DNA from: Verrucomicrobiota bacterium
Lineage (GTDB): Bacteria; Verrucomicrobiota; Verrucomicrobiia; Limisphaerales; J093
NCBI GenBank assembly: GCA_022710935.1
Contig: JAKLFY010000001.1
Coordinates: 62,001-126,000, forward strand
Direction: 5' to 3'
Length of the DNA: 64,000 nucleotides
Shown: positions 29,142-37,633 of the stretch, in pieces
Layout: each line of letters starts with the position of its first letter
How positions within the stretch are numbered: position 1 is the first letter of the stretch
The notes under the pieces: model-generated
What the model was told of the DNA's origin: nothing
Database searches by the model: none
Seen by the model: only the letters and a program-made list of their open reading frames with translations
Position numbers and translations under genes: made by a program

Positions 29142-30932
29142 TCAGGCTTTGAGGACCTCGATGAAGGCCTGCTGCGGGATATTGACCGAGCCGATCGATT
29201 TCATCCGTTTCTTTCCTTCCTTCTGTTTTTCAAGGAGCTTGCGTTTGCGGGAGATATCGCCTCCGTAACACTTGGCGGTCACGTCTTTGCGGAAGGCGCT
29301 AACCGTCTCCCGAGCCACGACCTTGCCGCCGATGGCCGCCTGGATGGCGACGGCATACTGTTGCCGCGGGATGACCTCCTTGAGCTTGGCTGCCAGAGCA
29401 CGGCCCCGGCTTTCGGCCTTGGACCGATGCACGATGCACGAGAACGCGTCGACCGGTTCGCCGTTCACCAGGATGTCCAGCTTGACCATGTCCGACACCT
29501 GGTAGCCGCCATGCTCGTAGTCCATCGACCCGTAGCCGCGGGTGAGGCTCTTGATCCGGTCGTGGAAGTCGATGAGGATTTCGTTGAGCGGCAGCCGGCA
29601 TGTGAGCATGACGCGCTTGGTATCGATGGTCTCGGTGTGATCGAGCAGACCCCGCTTCTCGGAGACCAAGGCCATCATGTCGCCGATATACTCGTTCGGG
29701 CAGATGATGAACGCCTGGACGGTCGGCTCCATGATCTCGGCGACGAAGGCCGGATCGGGCAGGAAGGCCGGGTTATCGATCTCCTTGATGGAGCTATCGG
29801 ACATGCGGACCCGGTAGATGACGCTCGGATAGGTGGCGATGATGTCGAGATTGTACTCGCGGCGGAGGCGTTCCTGGACGATTTCGAGGTGGAGGAGGCC
29901 CAGGAAACCGCAGCGAAAACCAAATCCCAGGGCCACCGAGCTTTCCGCCTGGTAGACAAATGCGGAGTCATTGAGCTGGAGCTTGGCCATGCTCGCCTTC
30001 AGATGCTCGTAGTCCGCGGTGTTGATCGGGTAGATCCCGCTGAACACCATCGGATGGATCTCCTGATACCCCGGCAAGGGCGGCGAGGGCACTCGGGCGT
30101 CCGTAAACGTATCCCCCATCCTCACGTCCTTCGGGCTCTTGATGTTCGCTGTGACGTAGCCGGTTTCGCCCACTTCGAGTTGGGGGCGCTCGTACGGTTT
30201 GGGATTGAAGCTGCCGACCTCTTTGACCTCGTAGTTCTTGCCTGAATAGAGCAGCTTGACCTGCATGCCCCGCCGCAGTTCGCCGTTGAAAATGCGCACA
30301 TGCGTGACCACGCCCTTGTAGGTGTCGAAATACGAATCGAAGCAGAGCGCTTGGAGCGAGGGCGCGCCCGTGGGCTTCGGGGGCGGGATGCGGGCCACGA
30401 TGGCTTCGAGGATAGGCTCGATCCCGATCCCTTCCTTGGCGCTGGCCTCGATGGCGCTGTCGGCGGGGATGGCCAGAATGTCTTCGAGCTGCTGTTTGGT
30501 CAGGGGCACGTTGGCGTGCGGCAGGTCGATCTTATTGATGACGGGAATAATGGTGAGGTTTTGCTTCATCGCCAAATGAACGTTGGCGACCGTCTGGGCC
30601 TCGACCCCTTGAGCTGCGTCGACGATCAGGAGCGCCCCTTCGCATGCGCTGAGGCTGCGCGAGACCTCGTAACTGAAATCGACATGGCCCGGAGTGTCGA
30701 TCAGGTTCAGTTCGTAGTCCTCCCCGTTCCCGGCGCGATACATCATCGTGACCGGGTGAGCCTTGATCGTAATCCCGCGCTCCCGCTCGAGATCCATCGA
30801 GTCCAGGTGCTGCGCCTCCATATTCCGGGTGGCGACAGTCCCCGTGCGCTGCAGAAGCCGGTCGGAAAGCGTCGTCTTCCCATGATCGATATGGGCGATA
30901 ATGCTGAAATTCCTGATGTGTGCCAAATCCAT
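29142..30932 (-). CDS. lepA: Elongation factor 4 (LepA), ribosomal back-translocase
   Basis: About 597 residues, standard for LepA. GTPase motifs in order: G1 'AHIDHGKTT', G3 'DTPGH', G4 'NKID'. The LepA-specific C-terminal domain is present ('RHYAVAIQAAIGGKVVARET'-like sequence and 'KRKLLEKQKEGKKRMK'). The start is the ATG at 30932 (MDLAHIRNF), which matches the conserved N-terminus; an open frame extends to 31136 but encodes unrelated Pro/Arg-rich sequence. First gene of the cluster leading into the two signal peptidases, the same lepA-lepB order seen in E. coli. Confidence 0.96.
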   Translation of the reverse strand: MDLAHIRNFSIIAHIDHGKTTLSDRLLQRTGTVATRNMEAQHLDSMDLERERGITIKAHPVTMMYRAGNGEDYELNLIDTPGHVDFSYEVSRSLSACEGALLIVDAAQGVEAQTVANVHLAMKQNLTIIPVINKIDLPHANVPLTKQQLEDILAIPADSAIEASAKEGIGIEPILEAIVARIPPPKPTGAPSLQALCFDSYFDTYKGVVTHVRIFNGELRRGMQVKLLYSGKNYEVKEVGSFNPKPYERPQLEVGETGYVTANIKSPKDVRMGDTFTDARVPSPPLPGYQEIHPMVFSGIYPINTADYEHLKASMAKLQLNDSAFVYQAESSVALGFGFRCGFLGLLHLEIVQERLRREYNLDIIATYPSVIYRVRMSDSSIKEIDNPAFLPDPAFVAEIMEPTVQAFIICPNEYIGDMMALVSEKRGLLDHTETIDTKRVMLTCRLPLNEILIDFHDRIKSLTRGYGSMDYEHGGYQVSDMVKLDILVNGEPVDAFSCIVHRSKAESRGRALAAKLKEVIPRQQYAVAIQAAIGGKVVARETVSAFRKDVTAKCYGGDISRKRKLLEKQKEGKKRMKSIGSVNIPQQAFIEVLKA

Positions 30933-31166
30933 CGTGCGCGTTCCCCATTCCCCGTCGTGAGCTCTCGCCAACCCGGGTCGCGGGAGGGCCAACCCTCCCC
31001 TGCCCTGCCCAGGGCGTTTCCCGCCTGGCGAATCGTCGGGGCGTCTGCCCGTCGTTCCCGCTGGGGCAGCGGCGGGCAAGAATACCGCGCGGCACGGGCC
31101 TGGAAAGGGCAAAGTTGCCCGGGACCAACTTGGCAATGCATCTGGTTGTTGTCGGTGTTCTTCCGT

Positions 31167-31433
31167 CCGGTGAGGGCACCGGGCCTACAACGGATGGAGA
31201 CTCCCGCTGTAGGCCGCGTGCCCCCACGCGGCGCAAGGACAGACATCGGTGCGGGCCGGGTCAGGGGACCCGGCCTACAAGCTGAGGATGCCCATTCTGT
31301 AGGCCGCGTGCCCCCACGCGGCGCAAGGACAGACATCGGTGCGGGCGCCGGGTCAGGGGACCCGGCCTACAAGCTGAGGATGCCCATTCTGTAGGCCGCG
31401 TGCCCCCACGCGGCGCAGACTCGATTCCCACCG
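31167..31433. repeat. Tandem array of REPIN-like two-hairpin elements
   Basis: The unit (31208-31279; second copy 31298-31371) begins TGTAGGCC and ends GGCCTACA. Inside are two hairpins: GCCGCGTG-CCCC-CACGCGGC on the left and CCGGGTC-AGG-GGACCCGG on the right. The units repeat every 90-92 bases with a shared spacer 'GCTGAGGATGCCCATTC', then a left half only at 31390-31415 with an extra tail to 31433. A right half with a changed but still paired stem (CCGGTG/CACCGG) precedes the array at 31167-31189. The whole 30933-31654 gap otherwise shows no gene. Confidence 0.85.
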
Positions 31434-31654
31434 AAAACGTCCAGATGCACCGCCCGCTCGGGCGCGCCGACCCTGGCGCGATGCGAGCCCGAGCGCGAGC
31501 GCGATTGCCGCATTGCCGCCGCGCCGTTCTTCGCGGCTTGATCGAGTGGGCCCGTTCCTGTAGTATGATTATTGGTTTGTCGGTCTGCGTCTTGGATCCG
31601 GGAAGGGCCCGCGGGCGCCGGCCCTGAATTGAGCGGGCGGAACTGATTTAGACA

Positions 31655-32899
31655 ATGTCGATTCATTTTGGTGGGGGCAATCGCCAGCACGGCGTGCTCC
31701 TGGGGATCTTGGCCGCGATGGCGCTGCTGGCAACCGCGTTTGCCTACCAGCGGATCCGGACCGGACCGCACGCGGGCAACGGTCGTCCCGAGCCCTCGAA
31801 CGGGGCGGATCGGGACTGGACATTGTGTCCGCCCGGACTCTGGGGGAACCTTCAACATGTGCGCATTGCGACGGAACGTCCCGACGAGTTCATCACGCTG
31901 AACAGGACCTTTGCGGGCCAGGACAGGTGGGTGTTTCAGGGATACTCGACGAACCAGCTCGACGACCTTTTCGCGACGAACGATCTGACACAGGCGCAGC
32001 GCGCCCTGCTCATGGACCGCGGCCGGTGGGAGGTCCAGGCGGGCGCCATCGCCCTCACGCCCGACCGGGAGACCATCCTCGGCCTGGGCCCCCAGGCCCG
32101 TGAGCGGATCTACAACGTTCTTGCCGAGTTCCCGGAGAATTACTACCAGCACCTGGGGTTCCGGTATCGCGAGGACGGCTTCAACGAATGGTTCAGCCGA
32201 AGCGGCCTTTCCCTCGAGACGCTGGCATTGGTCAGAAAGCTGATTTATCGCCGGGGCACGGCGATTTGTTTCTCGGATCTGAACGAGGTCCTTGCGGGTA
32301 TCAGCTCGCCTGCCGAACAACGGCGTCTGATCAAGACGCTCTCGCGCGTCTCCACGCTCCTGGTGAGGTTGAATGTCGGTCCGGACATGGATGTGGGGCC
32401 GCTGGTCAGTTACTGGGGCAAAGTCGGCCAGGCCAAAGCAATCAAGCCGTTGCTCGAATCGCTGGCGAGCCTCCCCCGGGGCGGTTCGCTCGATATCGCT
32501 CACCTGCTTCCCCCCTTTGCCCGGATGCGTCTCTACACCTATCCCCTGCCCTCGGAAGATCCCCTGGCGATCCATCGCGATTGTCTCTGGACGGCGATGA
32601 ACTTCTTCGCCGAGACGCCTGACGATCGCTTTTGCGAATTCGCCCATGCCCAGGAGGTGATCCGTTCGCAGTATTACCCGATCCAGGACGACCCAACCTT
32701 CGGCGATCTCCTCTGGATCACCAATGATCGTGGCCGCATGGTGCATGTCGCCGTGTACATCGCCGCCGACATCGTCTTCACCAAGAATGGGGCCCACTTC
32801 GCCCAGCCGTGGGTCCTGATGCACATGCGCGACATGCTCGCCTTCTTCACCTCGGGCAAGCCCCTCCAGATCGTCGCCTACCGCCTCAAGAGCAAGTGA
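31655..32899 (+). CDS. Membrane-anchored hypothetical protein, possible NlpC/P60-like fold
   Basis: A 414-residue protein with an N-terminal anchor ('GVLLGILAAMALLATAFAY') and an extracytoplasmic remainder. No named family was recognised. The last ~130 residues have 'HRDCLWTAMNFF', then 'FGDLLWITNDRGRMVHVAVY' and 'DIVFTKNG..FAQPWVLMHM'. A helix-borne Cys followed by a strand-borne His in a 'GDL...HVAVYI' context is the arrangement of NlpC/P60 (CHAP-like) hydrolases, so a peptidoglycan or amide hydrolase is a reasonable guess. It is divergent from lepA, across the REPIN array. Confidence 0.7.
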   Translation: MSIHFGGGNRQHGVLLGILAAMALLATAFAYQRIRTGPHAGNGRPEPSNGADRDWTLCPPGLWGNLQHVRIATERPDEFITLNRTFAGQDRWVFQGYSTNQLDDLFATNDLTQAQRALLMDRGRWEVQAGAIALTPDRETILGLGPQARERIYNVLAEFPENYYQHLGFRYREDGFNEWFSRSGLSLETLALVRKLIYRRGTAICFSDLNEVLAGISSPAEQRRLIKTLSRVSTLLVRLNVGPDMDVGPLVSYWGKVGQAKAIKPLLESLASLPRGGSLDIAHLLPPFARMRLYTYPLPSEDPLAIHRDCLWTAMNFFAETPDDRFCEFAHAQEVIRSQYYPIQDDPTFGDLLWITNDRGRMVHVAVYIAADIVFTKNGAHFAQPWVLMHMRDMLAFFTSGKPLQIVAYRLKSK

Positions 32900-32915
32900 A
32901 CCGCCGCCCGGATGC

Positions 32916-33722
32916 TCAGTGGCCGCCGCGCCCGATCAAATCGTCCGCCGCCCCGGCCAGATCCTCCAGGTAGAGGTCGCCTGTCTCGTGGTGAGTGAGA
33001 CCGATGAGGATGTAATGCCGTTCCGGCCCCGTCACGACGGCGGTGTCGTGCAGCCAGTCCTCCCAGGAGCCTGATTTGCGGCGGATCTTCACAGGGCGTC
33101 CGGTCAGCCCTTTCACGAACTTCATCCGGTCATGCGGAATCTCGGGCGACGCGAACACCTCGCGCATGGCCCGCGAAGCCGCGGGCGACACAAGCCTCCC
33201 CTGCTCCAACAGCAGATAGTAGCGCAGCAATTGACGCACCGTGGCCGCATGCGAATGGCCACCCACGGGATCGACCCAGCGCTCCGTGCTGCGCCCGTAG
33301 TGCTTGCCCATCCAGAGGCCGCCCCCCCGCCTCGCATCATAGAAGCTGTATCGCTCGACAACGTGTTGAATACGCTGCAGACCCAATTCCTGTGAAAAGC
33401 GCGTCGCCATCGCGTTGTCGGACACCTTGATCATCAGCCCCAGCTCGTGACGGGTCCGCGTGTCCAGCCGCGCGGTTGCGTCCGGATGCTCTTCGAACCA
33501 CGCGAGCAGGATGACGATTTTCGGCACGCTGGCCCCGTAAAAGATCAGGTCCGGGTTGATCATGGCAAGCCGACCGCCCCGCAGATCCAACAGCCCAACC
33601 GCTGTCTGCCGCGGCGTCAAACCGTGACGCCCCCGCAACCGGGCGTCGATGGATTCGAGCGCCGTCTGCAAGGGGGCGTCGACGGGTGTTGTGAAGTCCA
33701 GGGACAGGGAATCGAGAGCCAT
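32916..33722 (-). CDS. Class A beta-lactamase-fold serine hydrolase
   Basis: 268 residues. All three active-site motifs of the penicillin-recognising fold are present: S65-V-P-K68 in 'YGASVPKIV', S101-D-N, and K216-S-G. No signal peptide is seen ('MALDSLSLDF' starts directly), so it may be cytosolic, which is odd for a beta-lactamase. It matches the broad beta-lactamase2 family, whose members include esterases and peptidase-like enzymes, so antibiotic hydrolysis should not be assumed. It lies six bases after the FucI-like gene on the same strand and is probably co-transcribed with it. Confidence 0.85.
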   Translation of the reverse strand: MALDSLSLDFTTPVDAPLQTALESIDARLRGRHGLTPRQTAVGLLDLRGGRLAMINPDLIFYGASVPKIVILLAWFEEHPDATARLDTRTRHELGLMIKVSDNAMATRFSQELGLQRIQHVVERYSFYDARRGGGLWMGKHYGRSTERWVDPVGGHSHAATVRQLLRYYLLLEQGRLVSPAASRAMREVFASPEIPHDRMKFVKGLTGRPVKIRRKSGSWEDWLHDTAVVTGPERHYILIGLTHHETGDLYLEDLAGAADDLIGRGGH

Positions 33723-33728
33723 CGGACT

Positions 33729-35270
33729 TCATCCCAGTGCGGGTGTTGACAGGTCCACCCACTGCAGGCCGAGCTTGCGGGCGGCGTATCCCGTCTCGCG
33801 CAGGAAATCCCCATAGACCATCATCCAGTGCGAGTCGCGCGCCTCGTCGATCAGCCGGCGCCAATCGCCCTGGATTTCAACGTCCTGTTGAGACCGGCAG
33901 ATTGCGTAATCGGGGTTCGCGCGCACGATGCCTCTGAATCCCAACCACCGTGTCGTGCTGTATTCCGGATCGATGAATGTCACCTCCTGGCCCAGGGGCA
34001 TGTCCACTTTGGTCGCGGCTCCATAATCCGATTCATAATGGGTCACCAACCGCGTCGGTTCGTAGCGGCGTCCATCGAGCCGGCGCGGGCAGGTGCAATG
34101 GGCGCAGGTCACCGTCTTGCGATGCGGGAACGTCGAGTTGTGAAGGAACACCGGGCGTCCGGCGATGTAGCGGAGCAGGAGCCCCGCGGGGATGATGACG
34201 AAGTCCGACTCGCAGAAGGCGATCGCGCCCTCGTCATTGAGCAGGCCCAGGGTGAGGCAGGCCGTGGTCTCGGACATCGGGATGATCGTGCCCATGCAAC
34301 TCCTGATGGTGAACGCCGGGGCCTTGTGCTCGGCCATCAGCTCCTTGAACACGCGATACAGGACAAACGCGTTGACCACGAAGCGGCGCTCGGTGGCCAG
34401 CCTGGTCCTGGGCAGCCGCAGGTAGCGGTCGACCGCCCGCTCCGCCTCGGCCCGGACTGCGCCGTCCTCGCGCGCGCGCCGGAGCCGCGGCTCAAACTCG
34501 TCGTAACCGACCTCGACGATGTCGAGTTGATAGCGTTCGCGCGCCTTCCGCGGGGCGTCGGCCGCGTACTTGCCCCAGGCGCCCCCGAGGGCCACGATGC
34601 GGGCGCCGCGCAGGTTGTTGACCGCAAAGAGCGCGCGCAATCGCCAGAGCAGTTCATCCGGATCGTCCACCACAACGTCGTCCACGTGCGCGGCCGGCGC
34701 CGGGCTGCCGCCCATCGTCGCCCCGTCCGCATCCCGCCGCGCCAGGAACCGCGTGCTCAGGGCCTCGTACCAGTAATACACGGGGCCGGAGCGATGCCTG
34801 ACGAAGATCAAGGCATCGGGCTTGGCCGCGAGACAGGCCTCGAGGAGGTTTCCACCGCCCGTGCACGCGTACACAAGCGTCACATCCCAGTCCCGTTGCG
34901 CGAGGGCGCGCGCGGCGTCGACGGACGTCACCCGCGCCAGGGGCAGGAATTCGTGTGGAAACTCCGCGCGCCGCCCGATCGCCGTCAGTTCCCTCTCGAT
35001 GCGCCCGATCTCGTCGGTCACCGCCGCTTCCGTCTGCACGCCGCCCCAGGACTTCCAGGAGGCCTGGTCCCGGCGGGTCGGCAGGTGATACATCAGGACG
35101 GGCTGGATCCGCAGTTTGCGTCCGATCGCCGGGAAAGGCCGGGTCGGGTCCCATCCGTCGGTGTCGGCGTTGTGCGAGGCGCGCGCAAGGTCCAGGGGTG
35201 TCAGCGCGCCGAGCAAACCCAAGCCTCCCCGAATGACAAAGTGCCGCCGGTCGATTCGTTGCGTCTGCAT
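33729..35270 (-). CDS. Tat-exported L-fucose/L-arabinose isomerase-like protein
   Basis: 513 residues from the ATG at 35270, which yields a twin-arginine-type leader ('RIDRRHFVIRGGLGLLGA'). The frame is open upstream but there lacks similarity to anything recognised. The C-terminal half has 'ETTACLTLGLLNDEGAIAFCESDF' type sequence, characteristic of FucI/AraA C-terminal domains, followed by 'HNSTFPHRKTVTCAHCTCPR', where a Cys/His cluster could bind metal. Export argues against a classic intracellular isomerase. Similar Tat-tagged proteins occur in Verrucomicrobiota and Planctomycetota without known function. Probably an operon with the downstream serine hydrolase. Confidence 0.75.
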   Translation of the reverse strand: MQTQRIDRRHFVIRGGLGLLGALTPLDLARASHNADTDGWDPTRPFPAIGRKLRIQPVLMYHLPTRRDQASWKSWGGVQTEAAVTDEIGRIERELTAIGRRAEFPHEFLPLARVTSVDAARALAQRDWDVTLVYACTGGGNLLEACLAAKPDALIFVRHRSGPVYYWYEALSTRFLARRDADGATMGGSPAPAAHVDDVVVDDPDELLWRLRALFAVNNLRGARIVALGGAWGKYAADAPRKARERYQLDIVEVGYDEFEPRLRRAREDGAVRAEAERAVDRYLRLPRTRLATERRFVVNAFVLYRVFKELMAEHKAPAFTIRSCMGTIIPMSETTACLTLGLLNDEGAIAFCESDFVIIPAGLLLRYIAGRPVFLHNSTFPHRKTVTCAHCTCPRRLDGRRYEPTRLVTHYESDYGAATKVDMPLGQEVTFIDPEYSTTRWLGFRGIVRANPDYAICRSQQDVEIQGDWRRLIDEARDSHWMMVYGDFLRETGYAARKLGLQWVDLSTPALG

Positions 35271-35366
35271 GTGATTGACGCGCCAAACCCTGCGCTTTCC
35301 GCCAGGATCGTCAACCGCAATTCCATTGGGCTCGACTCGCCCGTCTCCCCGCCCTACCCTCGCCTC

Positions 35367-36701
35367 ATGATCACACGCTATTCGCGTCCGGCCATGCGGG
35401 GCATCTGGACCGAGGAGAACAAGCTGCGCATCTGGCTTCAGATCGAGTTGCTTGCCACGGAGGCGCTGGTGGCCGAGGGGATTGTGCCGGCCTCGGACTT
35501 CGCCAGGATCCGTGCCGGGGTCGACCGGTGGCTGGGCGATCTCGAAGGGCTCGTCAAACGCCAGAAGGAACTCGAGAAGACGCTGAATCACGACGTCATC
35601 GGATTCACGACCGCCGTCGCCGAGGCGATCAACGATCCCGCCAGCCGCTGGTTCCACTTCGGCCTCACATCAAGCGATGTGATCGACACCGCGTTCGCCC
35701 TCCAGATGGTCCAATCGGCCGATCTTCTCATCGAGGATGTCAAGGCGCTGCGCCAGGCCCTGGCCCGGCGGGCGCGCGAGCACCAGTTCACGCCATGCAT
35801 CGGCCGCAGCCACGGCATTCACGCCGAGCCGACCACGTTCGGACTCAAGCTCGCGCTCATGCACGACGAGTTCGGCCGCAACCTGCGGCGGCTCGAGTCG
35901 GCCCGGCAAGCCGCGGGCGTCGGCAAACTCAGCGGCGCCGTGGGCACCAACGCCCATCTCTCGCCGGGGGTCGAGACGGCTGTGTGCGCGCGGCTCGGCC
36001 TGAGGCCGGCCCCGATCGCGACGCAGGTTGTGTCCCGCGACATTCACGCCGAGTTTCAAGCCGCGCTGGCGATCGTGGGGGCCAGCATCGAGCGCTGGGC
36101 GGTCGAGTTCCGCCACCTCCAGCGCACCGAGGTGCTGGAGACCGAGGAGCCCTTTGGCAAGGGGCAAAAGGGCTCGAGCGCGATGCCGCACAAGCGGAAC
36201 CCGATCACCTGGGAACGGCTCACCGGGCTGGCCCGCGTTTTGCGCGGCAACGCCCTCGCCGCGCTCGAAAACGTCGCGCTGTGGCACGAACGGGACATCA
36301 GCCACAGCTCGGTCGAGCGCATCATTTTCCCCGATTCCTGCACGTTGCTCGATTACATGTTCGGCCTGCTGATCCGGCTCATCGAGGGCTTGAACGTCTA
36401 TCCGGACAACATGCGCAAGAACCTCGGGCTCAGCCTCGGGATGTGGAACAGCCAGACGGTGCTGCTGGCGCTGATCCGCAAAGGCCTGACACGCGAGGAG
36501 GCGTACGCCCTGGTGCAGGACGCCGCGATGAAGACCTGGGAGGTGAAGCACGCCGGGCGCGACGACGCCGATTTCCTGGCGCAGCTCAAGGCCAACCCGG
36601 GGGTCGCACGCCACTTCGATCAAGGCGAACTCGAACGGCTTTGTTCGGTGGACTTCCATCTCAAGGCGGTCGAAGACCGCTTCCGAACTCTGGGATTGTG
36701 A
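35367..36701 (+). CDS. purB: Adenylosuccinate lyase
   Basis: A 444-residue enzyme of purine synthesis that releases fumarate from SAICAR and from adenylosuccinate. Fumarase-superfamily signatures are seen: 'TSSDVIDTAFALQM', the general acid His in 'GRSHGIHAEPT' (near residue 150) and the signature 'GSSAMPHKRNP' (near 270), whose Ser is the catalytic base. The start is the ATG at 35367 (MITRYSRPAM), the conserved N-terminus; a much longer open frame upstream is antisense to the FucI-like gene. Divergent from that gene across 96 bases that must hold both promoters. Confidence 0.96.
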   Translation: MITRYSRPAMRGIWTEENKLRIWLQIELLATEALVAEGIVPASDFARIRAGVDRWLGDLEGLVKRQKELEKTLNHDVIGFTTAVAEAINDPASRWFHFGLTSSDVIDTAFALQMVQSADLLIEDVKALRQALARRAREHQFTPCIGRSHGIHAEPTTFGLKLALMHDEFGRNLRRLESARQAAGVGKLSGAVGTNAHLSPGVETAVCARLGLRPAPIATQVVSRDIHAEFQAALAIVGASIERWAVEFRHLQRTEVLETEEPFGKGQKGSSAMPHKRNPITWERLTGLARVLRGNALAALENVALWHERDISHSSVERIIFPDSCTLLDYMFGLLIRLIEGLNVYPDNMRKNLGLSLGMWNSQTVLLALIRKGLTREEAYALVQDAAMKTWEVKHAGRDDADFLAQLKANPGVARHFDQGELERLCSVDFHLKAVEDRFRTLGL

Positions 36702-36862
36702 ATGCGCGAGGCCAATTGGGGCCAAATTTGCGATTGCCAGCCGTGGCCTTTCGGCCGAAAAGAACGTGAACCAGTGAGTCTATGAAGCCAATCCCTTCCG
36801 TGGATGCGCCGAATGACGGCTTTCGGCGCCCAGCCGCCGGCTGTCCTGGAGTGGAGAACTCG

Positions 36863-37633
36863 ATGCATGGCCCGAGCGCCCGCCCCCCTCGCGCAGGAAC
36901 ACCGGCTGCCGTCCATCGCGACCAGCGTGAAGAGGCGCCCGCCTTCACTCTGATCGAGTTGCTTGTGGTGATTGCGATCATCGCCATCCTTGCGGCGATG
37001 CTCCTGCCGGCGTTGTCTCAGGCCAAAGAGCGCGCCCAGCGGATGTCGTGCATGAACGCCATCAAGCAACTCACCTACGGTGTGCTGATGTACGCGGATG
37101 ACAATCAGGGGAAATTCATGCCCGATGGCGATGATGATCCGCACTGGGTCAAGCGGCCGTTCCGGGACATGTTGCAGACGAACTACGCCATCACGCGCAC
37201 CCAGTTCTACTGTCCATCAAATCGGCTCTGGAACCGGGACGATTTCTGGAATTGGCCCGACAACGTGAGCGTGGTCGTGGGCTATGTCTATTACGTGGCT
37301 GAGCCCTCGTACAACACCACCAAATCATACTACCCGACTCCGATCACGCAGCAGCCGATCTTCGCCCAGAACAACACCGACGTCCCCTATTACCCCCTGC
37401 TCTGGTCGGACATGAACCGGAAGTACAACGATTCGTGGATGCGCCCGGGCGATCCGAACCCCATGGTCCGCGGCGTCAACCACTACGATCCCCGGGCCAG
37501 GCAACCGGCTGGTTCAAATGAGGGCTACCTCGACGGCCACGTGGAATGGGTGCCCGGCATCAAGTTCGTTCGCCGCCACAAGATGGACCTGGGCGGGCTC
37601 AAACTTTACTTCTACGCCGGATTCAACGAGTAA
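36863..37633 (+). CDS. PulG-like prepilin-type protein (DGH C-terminal motif)
   Basis: About 256 residues. A type IV pilin-like N-terminus '[20 protein letters not shown]' follows a charged leader, so prepilin peptidase should cleave before the Phe. The end of the protein has '[12 protein letters not shown]', the 'DGHVEW' motif common in this very large verrucomicrobial/planctomycete family (related to DUF1559). Function is probably as a pseudopilin or surface fibre subunit. The start at 36863 is preferred because GGAG lies six bases before it; an ATG at 36782 is in frame but has no such site. Its last 22 bases overlap the end of rnr, which runs the other way. Confidence 0.88.
   Translation: MHGPSARPPRAGTPAAVHRDQREEAPAFTLIELLVVIAIIAILAAMLLPALSQAKERAQRMSCMNAIKQLTYGVLMYADDNQGKFMPDGDDDPHWVKRPFRDMLQTNYAITRTQFYCPSNRLWNRDDFWNWPDNVSVVVGYVYYVAEPSYNTTKSYYPTPITQQPIFAQNNTDVPYYPLLWSDMNRKYNDSWMRPGDPNPMVRGVNHYDPRARQPAGSNEGYLDGHVEWVPGIKFVRRHKMDLGGLKLYFYAGFNE

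Noticed and set aside
33828-35366. A long N-terminal extension of purB
   Set aside because: The extension is antisense to the FucI-like gene and has no similarity; the conserved PurB N-terminus starts at 35367.
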